From NCBI GenBank assembly GCA_947359465.1, contig CANAIC010000151.1, positions 62,001 through 126,000 on the forward strand: a stretch of DNA of 64,000 nt, given 5' to 3'. The notes under the pieces were generated by a model that was given only the letters and a program-made list of their open reading frames with translations, was not told the DNA's origin and searched no databases. Position numbers and translations under genes: made by a program. Position 1 is the stretch's first letter. The number at the start of each line of letters is the position of its first letter. The DNA is from Metellina segmentata (lineage: Eukaryota; Arthropoda; Arachnida; Araneae; Tetragnathidae). Below are positions 1-10,830 of the stretch, piece after piece.

Positions 1-3000
1 ACGGTAAAACGTGGAGTTGCCTGTATCTGGGGAAGCCTCTTGGTGCACCCGGGAAGGATGCCTGTTTCTCCTGAAACGGATGCCCATCATCGAGAAAATA
101 TCTCTCGTGTTGGATGCCTACAACCAGGCTTCAAAAACCTGGGGGTAGGTTTTTTTCCCCTACAGGTGGCGAGTGAATTGAATTTTTTTTGTTCATTCAC
201 ACGGCTCGGTGGTGAAGTGAATTCTTTTTTTGTTCCTTCACACGGCCGCAAGAAGAAGAGGATGATCCAGTGGTGGTGAATTGAATTTTTTTGTTCATTC
301 ACAAACCAGAGTGTGAATTGAATTTTTGTTCATTCACAAGCCGAACGAGGTAAGTATAATGTTTTTTTACAGGTTATCCTGGTGAATTGAATTATTGTTC
401 ATTCACGAACAGATCCAGTGGTGGTGATCGGACTCATTGGTAAGTAAACTCTTGTTGCTTTTGCTGCTTCTCGCTGCTTGTTGTCCTGTTCCTGCTCTCT
501 TTTCCCCCGGTTCGGTGGAATTGGGGAAAAGAGCAGAAACAGTTGCTCTGTGTGTGTGTATGCTTTTTTTTTTGGCGCATGTGGTGTCATCCTGCACCTT
601 CGCAATTCCAGTCAATTTCCCCGAAAAACATGTCCCTCCTGCAGGGCTAGTAAGGGAATCGTACTGGGTCTTTGTGGAGTGTGTGGGGATTTATGCAAAG
701 GACTGAGCCGGCCAGACCTCTGCATAAAGACACGCTTTTTATTTTTTTTTCGCTTTTGTTGTCATGTCCCTCCCCGAGTCCCGAAGCAAGAAGACGCAAT
801 CGATAACCCATGCTGTTTGACCCCGTGTATGGCTATACATGGATGCACAGCATGGGTTGAGGATCCTGTACCCCCTTTTTGGGGAGTATGGATGCCTGTT
901 TCTTTATTGAAACAGATGCGCGTTTCGAGAATTTTTTTCTCGTTGCGCTTGCTCGTTTCGAAAAAAAACCTTGTGTTTTTTTTCGATTACGGATGCCTGA
1001 TACGACGTATGTCGTTCAGATGCTCGTTCTTTTTATAAAGGACGGATGGATACCTTTGTACCCAAGACTTTGGTCCTGATGACGGATTTCTGTTTCTCGA
1101 GGGATCATGACATTGGAGGCCTGCACGGTAAAACGTGGAGTTGCCTGTATCTGGGGAAGCCTCTTGGTGCACCCGGGAAGGATGCCTGTTTCTCCTGAAA
1201 CGGATGCCCATCATCGAGAAAATATCTCTCGTGTTGGATGCCTACAACCAGGCTTCAAAAACCTGGGGGTAGGTTTTTTTCCCCTACAGGTGGCGAGTGA
1301 ATTGAATTTTTTTTGTTCATTCACACGGCTCGGTGGTGAAGTGAATTCTTTTTTTGTTCCTTCACACGGCCGCAAGAAGAAGAGGATGATCCAGTGGTGG
1401 TGAATTGAATTTTTTTGTTCATTCACAAACCAGAGTGTGAATTGAATTTTTGTTCATTCACAAGCCGAACGAGGTAAGTATAATGTTTTTTTACAGGTTA
1501 TCCTGGTGAATTGAATTATTGTTCATTCACGAACAGATCCAGTGGTGGTGATCGGACTCATTGGTAAGTAAACTCTTGTTGCTTTTGCTGCTTCTCGCTG
1601 CTTGTTGTCCTGTTCCTGCTCTCTTTTCCCCCGGTTCGGTGGAATTGGGGAAAAGAGCAGAAACAGTTGCTCTGTGTGTGTGTATGCTTTTTTTTTTGGC
1701 GCATGTGGTGTCATCCTGCACCTTCGCAATTCCAGTCAATTTCCCCGAAAAACATGTCCCTCCTGCAGGGCTAGTAAGGGAATCGTACTGGGTCTTTGTG
1801 GAGTGTGTGGGGATTTATGCAAAGGACTGAGCCGGCCAGACCTCTGCATAAAGACACGCTTTTTATTTTTTTTTCGCTTTTGTTGTCATGTCCCTCCCCG
1901 AGTCCCGAAGCAAGAAGACGCAATCGATAACCCATGCTGTTTGACCCCGTGTATGGCTATACATGGATGCACAGCATGGGTTGAGGATCCTGTACCCCCT
2001 TTTTGGGGAGTATGGATGCCTGTTTCTTTATTGAAACAGATGCGCGTTTCGAGAATTTTTTTCTCGTTGCGCTTGCTCGTTTCGAAAAAAAACCTTGTGT
2101 TTTTTTTCGATTACGGATGCCTGATACGACGTATGTCGTTCAGATGCTCGTTCTTTTTATAAAGGACGGATGGATACCTTTGTACCCAAGACTTTGGTCC
2201 TGATGACGGATTTCTGTTTCTCGAGGGATCATGACATTGGAGGCCTGCACGGTAAAACGTGGAGTTGCCTGTATCTGGGGAAGCCTCTTGGTGCACCCGG
2301 GAAGGATGCCTGTTTCTCCTGAAACGGATGCCCATCATCGAGAAAATATCTCTCGTGTTGGATGCCTACAACCAGGCTTCAAAAACCTGGGGGTAGGTTT
2401 TTTTCCCCTACAGGTGGCGAGTGAATTGAATTTTTTTTGTTCATTCACACGGCTCGGTGGTGAAGTGAATTCTTTTTTTGTTCCTTCACACGGCCGCAAG
2501 AAGAAGAGGATGATCCAGTGGTGGTGAATTGAATTTTTTTGTTCATTCACAAACCAGAGTGTGAATTGAATTTTTGTTCATTCACAAGCCGAACGAGGTA
2601 AGTATAATTTTTTTTTACAGGTTATCCTGGTGAATTGAATTATTGTTCATTCACGAACAGATCCAGTGGTGGTGATCGGACTCATTGGTAAGTAAACTCT
2701 TGTTGCTTTTGCTGCTTCTCGCTGCTTGTTGTCCTGTTCCTGCTCTCTTTTCCCCCGGTTCGGTGGAATTGGGGAAAAGAGCAGAAACAGTTGCTCTGTG
2801 TGTGTGTATGCTTTTTTTTTTGGCGCATGTGGTGTCATCCTGCACCTTCGCAATTCCAGTCAATTTCCCCGAAAAACATGTCCCTCCTGCAGGGCTAGTA
2901 AGGGAATCGTACTGGGTCTTTGTGGAGTGTGTGGGGATTTATGCAAAGGACTGAGCCGGCCAGACCTCTGCATAAAGACACGCTTTTTATTTTTTTTTCG

Positions 3001-4924
3001 CTTTTGTTGTCATGTCCCTCCCCGAGTCCCGAAGCAAGAAGACGCAATCGATAACCCATGCTGTTTGACCCCGTGTATGGCTATACATGGATGCACAGCA
3101 TGGGTTGAGGATCCTGTACCCCCTTTTTGGGGAGTATGGATGCCTGTTTCTTTATTGAAACAGATGCGCGTTTCGAGAATTTTTTTCTCGTTGCGCTTGC
3201 TCGTTTCGAAAAAAAACCTTGTGTTTTTTTTCGATTACGGATGCCTGATACGACGTATGTCGTTCAGATGCTCGTTCTTTTTATAAAGGACGGATGGATA
3301 CCTTTGTACCCAAGACTTTGGTCCTGATGACGGATTTCTGTTTCTCGAGGGATCATGACATTGGAGGCCTGCACGGTAAAACGTGGAGTTGCCTGTATCT
3401 GGGGAAGCCTCTTGGTGCACCCGGGAAGGATGCCTGTTTCTCCTGAAACGGATGCCCATCATCGAGAAAATATCTCTCGTGTTGGATGCCTACAACCAGG
3501 CTTCAAAAACCTGGGGGTAGGTTTTTTTCCCCTACAGGTGGCGAGTGAATTGAATTTTTTTTGTTCATTCACACGGCTCGGTGGTGAAGTGAATTCTTTT
3601 TTTGTTCCTTCACACGGCCGCAAGAAGAAGAGGATGATCCAGTGGTGGTGAATTGAATTTTTTTGTTCATTCACAAACCAGAGTGTGAATTGAATTTTTG
3701 TTCATTCACAAGCCGAACGAGGTAAGTATAATGTTTTTTTACAGGTTATCCTGGTGAATTGAATTATTGTTCATTCACGAACAGATCCAGTGGTGGTGAT
3801 CGGACTCATTGGTAAGTAAACTCTTGTTGCTTTTGCTGCTTCTCGCTGCTTGTTGTCCTGTTCCTGCTCTCTTTTCCCCCGGTTCGGTGGAATTGGGGAA
3901 AAGAGCAGAAACAGTTGCTCTGTGTGTGTGTATGCTTTTTTTTTTGGCGCATGTGGTGTCATCCTGCACCTTCGCAATTCCAGTCAATTTCCCCGAAAAA
4001 CATGTCCCTCCTGCAGGGCTAGTAAGGGAATCGTACTGGGTCTTTGTGGAGTGTGTGGGGATTTATGCAAAGGACTGAGCCGGCCAGACCTCTGCATAAA
4101 GACACGCTTTTTATTTTTTTTTCGCTTTTGTTGTCATGTCCCTCCCCGAGTCCCGAAGCAAGAAGACGCAATCGATAACCCATGCTGTTTGACCCCGTGT
4201 ATGGCTATACATGGATGCACAGCATGGGTTGAGGATCCTGTACCCCCTTTTTGGGGAGTATGGATGCCTGTTTCTTTATTGAAACAGATGCGCGTTTCGA
4301 GAATTTTTTTCTCGTTGCGCTTGCTCGTTTCGAAAAAAAACCTTGTGTTTTTTTTCGATTACGGATGCCTGATACGACGTATGTCGTTCAGATGCTCGTT
4401 CTTTTTATAAAGGACGGATGGATACCTTTGTACCCAAGACTTTGGTCCTGATGACGGATTTCTGTTTCTCGAGGGATCATGACATTGGAGGCCTGCACGG
4501 TAAAACGTGGAGTTGCCTGTATCTGGGGAAGCCTCTTGGTGCACCCGGGAAGGATGCCTGTTTCTCCTGAAACGGATGCCCATCATCGAGAAAATATCTC
4601 TCGTGTTGGATGCCTACAACCAGGCTTCAAAAACCTGGGGGTAGGTTTTTTTCCCCTACAGGTGGCGAGTGAATTGAATTTTTTTTGTTCATTCACACGG
4701 CTCGGTGGTGAAGTGAATTCTTTTTTTGTTCCTTCACACGGCCGCAAGAAGAAGAGGATGATCCAGTGGTGGTGAATTGAATTTTTTTGTTCATTCACAA
4801 ACCAGAGTGTGAATTGAATTTTTGTTCATTCACAAGCCGAACGAGGTAAGTATAATTTTTTTTTACAGGTTATCCTGGTGAATTTTGAATTATTGTTCAT
4901 TCACGAACAGATCCAGTGGTGGTG
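1..4924. repeat. 1,124-bp tandem array, four full copies plus a partial fifth
   Basis: The sequence at 1 recurs at 1125, 2249, 3373 and 4497 with near-perfect identity; the fifth copy diverges at about 4925. Copies 3 and 5 share one G-to-T change inside the GTAAGTATAAT tract that copies 1, 2 and 4 lack. The unit is less A/T-rich than the rest of the window. Open frames in it begin with TTG or GTG, or are short, and none resembles a protein, so I treat it as non-coding. Each unit carries a TATAAAG (about 1035 in copy 1) and about sixteen short inverted repeats. Candidate roles are origin or enhancer (compare homologous regions of insect viruses), structured RNA gene, or terminal repeat; the sequence alone does not decide. 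Confidence 0.95.
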
Positions 4925-5460
4925 AAGAAGAAGATGATGATCCAGTGGTGGTGAATTGAATTTTTTTGTTCATTCACAAACCAGAGTGTGAATTGAATTT
5001 TTTGTTCATTCACAAGCCGAACGAGGTAAGTATAATGTTTTTTTACAGGTTATCCTGGTGAATTGAATTATTGTTCATTCACGAACAGATCCAGTGGTGG
5101 TGAAGATGAAGATGATGATCCAGTGGTGGTGAATTGAATTTTTTGTTCATTCATTCACAAACCAGAGTGTGAATTGAATTTTTGTTCATTCACAAGCCGA
5201 ACGAGGTAAGTATAATGTTTTTTTACAGGTTATCCTGGTGAATTGAATTATTGTTCATTCACGAACAGATCCAGTGGTGGTGAAGATGAAGATGATCCAG
5301 TGGTGGTGAATTGAATTTTTGTTCATTCACAAGCCGAACGAGGTAAGTATAATTTTTTTTAATAGGTTCTCCTGGTGAATTGAATTATTGTTCATTCACG
5401 AGCAGATCCAGTGGTGGTGAATTGAATTTTTTTTGTTCATTCACAAGCCGAACGAGGTAA
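4925..5460. repeat. Degenerate short repeats derived from the 1,124-bp unit
   Basis: Here only the GTGAATTGAA hairpin part of the large unit is repeated. The landmark ACGAGGTAAGTAT recurs at about 4841, 5021, 5201, 5338 and 5452, so spacing is 180, 180, 137 and 114 bp. Each block ends with GATCCAGTGGTGGTGA and short GAAGATGA runs. It looks like the shrinking edge of the array produced by unequal recombination. Confidence 0.9.
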
Positions 5461-5469
5461 GTATTAGTT

Positions 5470-5850
5470 TTATTTTTTAAGAGTTTCATTTTTTTATAAT
5501 AGGTGTGGTGTATAAAATGTAGTGTGCGTGTGTGTAGAAGGTGTTTAAGTGTATTATTGTTTAAGGATATTAGTGTTTAAGGTTTAGAGAATAAGGTTTA
5601 GTGTTTAAGGTTTAGAGTATAAGGTTTAGTGTATAAGGCTTAGAGTATAAGGTGTAGAGTTTAAGGTTTAGTGTTTAAGGTGTAGAGTATATAAGGTTTA
5701 GAGTATAAGGTTTAGTGTTTAAGGTGTAGAGTATATATAAGTTTTAGAGTATAAGGTTTAGTGTTTAAGGTTTAGAGTATAAGGTTTAGAGTATAAGGTT
5801 TAGTGTTTAAGGTTTAGAGTATAAGGTTATTAGAGTATAAGGTGTATTTA
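5470..5850. repeat. Degenerate 14-bp repeat, GTWTAAGGTKTAGW
   Basis: About twenty-five imperfect copies of GTATAAGGTTTAGA or GTTTAAGGTTTAGT follow one another, with occasional insertions of TA or GA. The G-rich strand is the + strand throughout, which recalls telomere-like or origin-proximal repeats, but it is not the arthropod TTAGG repeat. Confidence 0.85.
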
Positions 5851-6461
5851 AAAACTTAAAAATCAACTCATCAAACTCATCTAAATTTTAAAAAAAACTA
5901 AACTAAAAATAATTCTAAATTAAACCAACTCATCCAAATAGAAAGGGATTTAATCCCGATGGGCATTCTTATTGATTTGTCCCTTTTTTGGGCTGTCTTT
6001 GAGAATTGTCTTTCAGGATACGATTCCAGGTTTGGATGAGTATGTTTTGATCGACCACAAAGAAGGGTACGCATATTAAATGTAGGATTTTGACGGTAGG
6101 TTGTCTCCGAGTTTGTACCTGCAATAGAGTTTGTACCTGATATTTAGATCAAAGTGTGCTGAGTAATTTGATATTATTTTTTTTTAGATCTCGTGAGATA
6201 AGTGTTTGATAATGCTAAGAGTAATTTTTAAGGCTCTCCAAAAATTTTTAAAAATTTTTCTAACGGATTATTATAGTACAGGAAAAAAAAAATTGCCAGT
6301 AAAACCTAAACATTTGATAACCTTTTCACAAAATCATGTATTTACATGTCATGGGGAACATCCTCCAAAAATTGATTTTTGGTAATCAACTGTGCACATC
6401 GCAAGTTTGACCCGACCCTCAGGTGCACTAAAGTAAACGTTTTCGTCAGGACCCTATAACC
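5851..6461. other. No gene seen; A/T-rich spacer
   Basis: This 0.6-kb stretch has no credible coding frame. It holds short A and T runs and a TATAAC just before the ATG at 6462. I see no further structure. Confidence 0.6.
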
Positions 6462-8130
6462 ATGACAGCAAAAAAGTATGAAAATTTCATTCGAGACTGT
6501 AAATATGCAGTTCCGTGTGTGAAATGTAACGAAAAGATTTTACCGAGAGGAATGATTCTACATTTTGGTGAGAAGCACGCTCTAAAATGTAACGGCAAGT
6601 GTCCTTGGTGCCTCGAGTTTTTTCTGGGTGCGGGGCGACGGCCAAGATCATTACCAACACCGGTATGATTGTTTGGAAATGAAACGCGATCGTGTGAAGC
6701 AGCAATTGCAAGATACGAAACGAAAACAGAAGTATTTGAAGCAAAATGAAATAAAATGGACTATGAAACTGAATTTCGATTATGAAAACTGTATTCAAAA
6801 TCCACATGTCAATATAAAAAAATATGACGAGGAAAAGCCAGAATTGTATGTAGATACAAGTACACTTTTTACGAATCCGTTACCCATTCAGTCGGGTTTC
6901 TTGCAAAATGCCTTGGAATTCGATCCGAGATTGAATATCGAATGGCAATAAGTCGTGTTGCACCATGTAGGTCAAACGCGACTGGTATGGTTTCACCTGA
7001 TGGTACGAGCTGGAGCCATCCAGAGTTTTATGCGGATGCGTGAGAATCTTTTGGATAAAGTATTCTTTCTTCCGTATTGGTGTGTGTGCGATGGATTACC
7101 TAACGAGGATCCCATGTACAGAGTCCATAAACATATGATTTGTTATATGCCTTTAGAGCATACAAAAGAATTTAAAAGTCATTGGTCCAAAGTCAAAATG
7201 GAGGCCGGAATGGTCGTACAAAGAAAGATACCCTGCAAAATCCTCGTAAGCATCGAGTCGACGCAGCATTTGATCAATGCCATGCGGTATGTGAGTGACG
7301 TGAAATCGCAATGCAATTGGAATGATGAAATGGCATTGGGCCGTGAAGAAAAAGATTATTTTAGTACGAAAAAAAGATTCAGACGAGTTAAAGCGAAAAC
7401 AGGCGAGCATCATTTTTATATAAATAAACCCATGCCGGAGTGTGCGGATTTAATAATGTCCGTTAGTTACTTGAATGGTTTAAAAGAACATGTACATTTG
7501 AAACATCTCAATAGCGCTCCTTTGGATCGGCATCGGGTTTGGAAAGTGGGTTCTGCGGGAAAGAGTGCTTGGCACACGGATTACGAAAACATTTCACCCG
7601 TGCGTCAGTTCATCGCACCGCTTCTAAAAGATAAGCAATTGGATTGGTTTAACAGTTTCGTTTATAATGAGGACGCGGTGTTGCCTGAAAATTTTATAGC
7701 ATTGAATGAGCGGATTGTTCCGATTATAACAAACAAGTCTCTCGTAGAGTTGGATACCATGGAATGGAACAAGTATCAAGTAGAAACTAGAAACGCGCTA
7801 ATGGATTCTGTTTTCAAGGAGCCCTTTCGATTTGGTAAAAAGCAGCAAGAAATTTTGACTGCGGTAGAACGGGTTCGTACCGAATTAGGGGCGAAACTAG
7901 ATGCTATTATGGAAGAAGATCGACACATTATTAAGGAAAAAGATGCAATTATTATGGAAAAAGACAATATTATCATGGAAAAAGACAATATCATTGAAAG
8001 AGAACGACAAGTAATTATGGAAAAAGATAATATTATAGCACATGTTCGAATAGAATTGATGAGAAAGTTTGAAGAAAAAGACAAAAAAATAATTTTGGAC
8101 TTGATGCCATCATTGAACATGCTTGGATAA
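6462..8130 (+). pseudogene. Broken copy of the zinc-finger/coiled-coil gene (family J)
   Basis: This is a close paralogue of the intact gene at 12109-13755. It starts at the ATG at 6462 and keeps the N-terminal C-x2-C and H-x4-H zinc-finger residues. A frameshift lies in the 6615-6650 region, where the intact copy reads through, and an in-frame TAA sits at 6949-6951 where the intact copy has a Trp codon. The remaining frame, 6955-8130, is open and ends in the same coiled coil and the same last residues as the paralogue. Unless both lesions are sequencing errors or are bypassed, no full protein is made. The long intact 3' part suggests recent decay, or a shorter product starting at an internal ATG. 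Confidence 0.85.
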
Positions 8131-8131
8131 G

Positions 8132-8196
8132 TATTAAAATTTCCCCCACATCGTTGGCACTACCCAAAATTATTTATCATGGTATGTTTGATGAAG

Positions 8197-8268
<72 letters not shown>

Positions 8269-8333
8269 CTTCATCAAATATATCATGATAAATAATTTTG
8301 GGTAGTGCCAACGATGTGGGGGAAATTTTAATA
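8132..8333. repeat. 65-bp inverted repeat around an A(n)T(n) tract
   Basis: The arms 8132-8196 and 8269-8333 are reverse complements with two mismatches, and the centre 8197-8268 is A43T29. The whole is a near-perfect 200-bp palindrome. The left arm is the 3' flank of the family J pseudogene, and the same flank follows the intact copy at 13755-13816. The right arm is therefore the 3' flank of an inverted, otherwise decayed copy. Confidence 0.9.
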
Positions 8334-8337
8334 ATTA

Positions 8338-8342
<5 letters not shown>

Positions 8343-8405
<63 letters not shown>
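8343..8405. repeat. A(n)T(n) tract
   Basis: A34 followed by T29. No intact gene adjoins it on the right. Confidence 0.95.
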
Positions 8406-8409
<4 letters not shown>

Positions 8410-8589
8410 ATTTTTTTGGTGAGTGTGTATACAGCTTGAGAATTACATTTGTAGATTCAGTACCAACATTTAATAATAACTATTCAACCACGCTAAATTA
8501 AATAAATACCACCATCTACTGTTGGCTCGATAAGTCTCCCCCATGTCCTGTCGTGTCAGGACACATCCCGAAAGATACGTGGAGGTTAA

Positions 8590-8720
8590 TATTGTATTCA
8601 CGAATCAATGCATCTTTTTTTCTTGATAATTGCATCCTTTTCCTTAATCACGGCACTTTATTTCATTCTGCGTTCATCCAAGTACTGCTGCTTCTCGGCA
8701 TCCTTTTTCAAACACTCGGA
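8590..8720 (-). pseudogene. Possible relic of a third family J gene, minus strand
   Basis: Read on the minus strand, 8620-8670 encodes a short stretch like the family J coiled coil (IKEKDAIIK), preceded by a stop. Its distance and orientation match the inverted 3' flank at 8269-8333. I infer a tail-to-tail copy that has almost vanished. The evidence is short and the call is tentative. The rest of 8406-8960 shows no gene. Confidence 0.35.
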
Positions 8721-8964
8721 CCGTAATGATTGCGACCGTCCAGGAAAAACACCAGGTTACGGTTACAATTCACGTCAATCATTAATTTCGGCACCACAAT
8801 GCACGAAATCGCAATTTTAGTATCAAGTCTTTTGTGAAGGAGTGCAAATTATTGTGTGAAAAAGGTGGCAAGGTCTAGACGAGCAACTCTCAAGTATGGG
8901 GGACCCTATAAAAGATGTTAAAAAATTGTTATTCAAAGATTAATTATTTAATTAAATGTCCAAA

Positions 8965-9262
8965 GTAATGAGTTTCAATAGATGAATTATTTAATCGAAT
9001 GTATAAAATCTAAAGGTCTTAATTAAAAATCCAAAGTAATGAGTTTCAATAGATGAATTCTAATGTATAAAATCCAAAGGTCTTCATTAAAAAACAAAAG
9101 TAATGAGTTTCAATAGATGAATTATTTAATCGAATGTATAAAATCTAAAGGTCTTAATTAAAAATCCAAAGTAATGAGTTTCAATAGATGAATTCTAATG
9201 TATAAAATCCAAAGGTCTTCATTAAAAAACAAAAGTAATGAGTTTCAATAGATGAATTAGAG
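8965..9262. repeat. Compound direct repeat, alternating 71 and 64 bp
   Basis: The word AGTTTCAATAGATGAATT recurs at 8971, 9042, 9106, 9177 and 9241, giving steps of 71, 64, 71 and 64. The higher-order unit of 135 bp is thus present twice plus an end. It is A/T-rich, non-coding and lies beyond the 3' end of the minus-strand gene at 9349. Confidence 0.9.
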
Positions 9263-9290
9263 TGAAAGAAAAAACAAGAATTTTTTTTTA

Positions 9291-9325
9291 GTAAACGTGC
9301 ACCATTTTTGTGCAGATTTATTCAT
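9291..9325 (-). promoter_or_regulatory. Shared 3' UTR element with AATAAA
   Basis: On the minus strand this reads AATAAATCTGCACAAAAATGG and continues to TGCACGTTTAC, just after the stop of the family A gene at 9349. Almost the same sequence occurs in + orientation at 17051-17084, after the RING gene. It contains AATAAA, so it may be a polyadenylation signal with a short stem (TGCAC with GTGCA). Confidence 0.6.
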
Positions 9326-9348
9326 AAACAAAAAAAACAATTTTTTTT

Positions 9349-9954
9349 TCAATGTTTGATGGGGTTGAGAAGAGTCCGAAGCACTTCACTGCAACCTTTC
9401 ACCACGGCATTCCAACGGTGGCACTTTTCTTTTTTACAAAACAAGCACGTTCCGTGGCTTTTGCGGGCGTTCAACAAAACAGTTTGAATTTTTCGAAGGG
9501 GATTGTAGGGTTCCAATGGCATCGTCATCGCTTTCCACTGCTGTTTGGTGCACATGTCGGTCATGTAGAGGAGGCCGACGCCCAGTCGTGTGACGGTTTC
9601 CATCAAGTGGGTGGCAAACTGTGGGTCGTCGTCTACACTGTAGGACACGACGCCGTTGGTCAGGGTAAAGCTCTTGTCCATCAAGCACACGACGGCCATC
9701 CCGCCTTGGTGAAAATAAGTTTTGATGTGTGGATCAGCAGCACCACGTTGACGTGTCGTCCCTTGGCGTGGAGGACCCCTCCACTGGTTACAGGGAAGTC
9801 CTCCTGGGCGGGGGTGGTATCCAGAACCCCGGTTGCGAGGCCGACAACGACGATCATCGAGTGGACCTCTCCACTGGTTGCAGAGACCCGAGTTTGTCTT
9901 GGGTCGACGTGCTGCTGCTGCTGCTGCTGCGCTCTTTGCAGGGTTGGCTTGCAT
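9349..9954 (-). CDS. Family A protein, Ala-rich N-terminus and C-x2-C-x3-CH motif
   Basis: The open frame begins upstream at a TTG; I use the ATG at 9954, giving 201 residues. A poly-Ala stretch of seven follows near the N-terminus, encoded by a CTG/GCA run, then a low-complexity Arg/Pro/Gly part. The C-terminal 120 residues form the conserved domain: a YTLTNG-like motif, a D-rich SVDDD turn, an LGV-x-LLYMTD segment, and a terminal C-x2-C-x3-C-H-R-W cluster that probably binds zinc. It ends in LNPIKH, exactly as in the paralogue at 10831. It lies 51 bp downstream of the family B gene on the same strand with no clear TATA between them, so the two may share a transcript. Function unknown. Confidence 0.75.
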   Translation of the reverse strand: MQANPAKSAAAAAAARRPKTNSGLCNQWRGPLDDRRCRPRNRGSGYHPRPGGLPCNQWRGPPRQGTTRQRGAADPHIKTYFHQGGMAVVCLMDKSFTLTNGVVSYSVDDDPQFATHLMETVTRLGVGLLYMTDMCTKQQWKAMTMPLEPYNPLRKIQTVLLNARKSHGTCLFCKKEKCHRWNAVVKGCSEVLRTLLNPIKH

Positions 9955-10005
9955 TCTTTCAGGAGAGTGGCAGGGATTTGCTCCAACACTTGGCAAAAGT
10001 AGACG

Positions 10006-10404
10006 CTATCTTACATAGCCTCCCATGAAACGTATGACTCCTTTCGGTAACACGTTCTGCAAGTACAAGTAGGTGGTCCAATCGTCCGTGGCCAAAGTCA
10101 ACACATCCTCTTTCTGGTAACGGTGCACGAGTTCTTGGTAAAATAGTCTCAAGTACTGTTGCATGTCCGAGTCACATACCCGGATCTGATCCTCTTTATA
10201 GCAGTGTGGGGACTCCAAGAAAGGATTGGGATTCAACAACGAGTTTGAAACCACTTCGTCAAAGGTGAAAGTCAGGGAATTGCCGTTTCGTCTGATTACA
10301 TACACGGTTCTATTCTCGTCCATATACGTGAAACACATTTCGAGGGGAGTCCATTCGTTTTTGTGAAATATCCATTTCGTGCTAACAACATACTCGAGGC
10401 ACAT
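10006..10404 (-). CDS. Family B protein (TDDW motif), 132 residues
   Basis: I start at the ATG at 10404 because a TATAAAAAG box lies about 40 bp upstream on the minus strand (near 10441-10453); the longer frame would begin before the transcript. It is homologous to 13942-14406 and, more distantly, to 17854-18318. Shared features are an N-terminal EYxVSxxW-like strand, LTFTFDEV, and a C-terminal segment TLATDDWTTYLYL. No known domain was recognised. The small globular family is confined to the accessory arm, which suggests a host-interaction role, but that is inference. Confidence 0.75.
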   Translation of the reverse strand: MCLEYVVSTKWIFHKNEWTPLEMCFTYMDENRTVYVIRRNGNSLTFTFDEVVSNSLLNPNPFLESPHCYKEDQIRVCDSDMQQYLRLFYQELVHRYQKEDVLTLATDDWTTYLYLQNVLPKGVIRFMGGYVR

Positions 10405-10435
10405 GGTAAGACAGAATGATGCGCAGCAGTAGTAG

Positions 10436-10600
10436 CTCGACCTTTTTATAGCCAGCCACTGCCAAAAAAAATCCATCCGCGTGCATTGCCTTTTATGGTC
10501 ACAACGTTTCTTATTGGCTGAGCGTTGGGTCACACCGTTCCTTATTGGCTCAGCGTTGGGTATTGCGGTCACAACGTTTCGACCGCGTGCTAGAAAATAA
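10436..10600 (-). promoter_or_regulatory. TATA and tandem CCAAT promoter of the minus-strand gene pair
   Basis: A TATAAAAAG on the minus strand near 10441-10453 is preceded upstream by two direct repeats of CTTATTGGCTNAGCGTTGGG (about 10508 and 10541), each holding an inverted CCAAT box. ACAACGTTTC occurs at both ends of the block. This resembles an animal RNA polymerase II promoter. Confidence 0.65.
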
Positions 10601-10730
10601 AACTTTTTTTTTTCAAAAGGATATTACCTCGCCAAGCATGGAGATTTTCCAAGGAAAGAGGCGGTTGCTTCGCTCTGCAAGGTGAAATTACCAGGAAAAA
10701 ACATACTTTCCAACGTCACGTACCCAAGCT

Positions 10731-10732
<2 letters not shown>

Positions 10733-10770
<38 letters not shown>
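10733..10770. repeat. T-only tract (T38)
   Basis: This is the only tract in the window consisting of T without a preceding A half. It directly precedes the promoter of the family A gene at 10831. Confidence 0.95.
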
Positions 10771-10793
10771 CCCTTCCTTGCCTATATAATCCG
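10771..10793 (+). promoter_or_regulatory. TTCCT plus TATA promoter
   Basis: CCCTTCCTTGCC then TATATAA directly after the T38 tract. This fits the pattern seen after many T halves. The TATA lies only 20 bp before the first ATG (10807), so the second ATG at 10831 is the better start. Confidence 0.7.
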
Positions 10794-10830
10794 TCGTGGA
10801 TGTGGTTTGGATCATTCCTGTGCTCTCACG

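Noticed and set aside
478..1038. 186-codon frame repeated in every 1,124-bp unit
   Set aside because: It starts at TTG, has poly-Phe and many Cys from T-rich hairpins, resembles nothing, and its repetition only reflects the tandem array.
8965..9262. CRISPR-like array
   Set aside because: The spacing alternates 71/64 with no variable spacers, and the genome is of a eukaryotic virus. The same holds for the 14-bp and 1,124-bp repeats.
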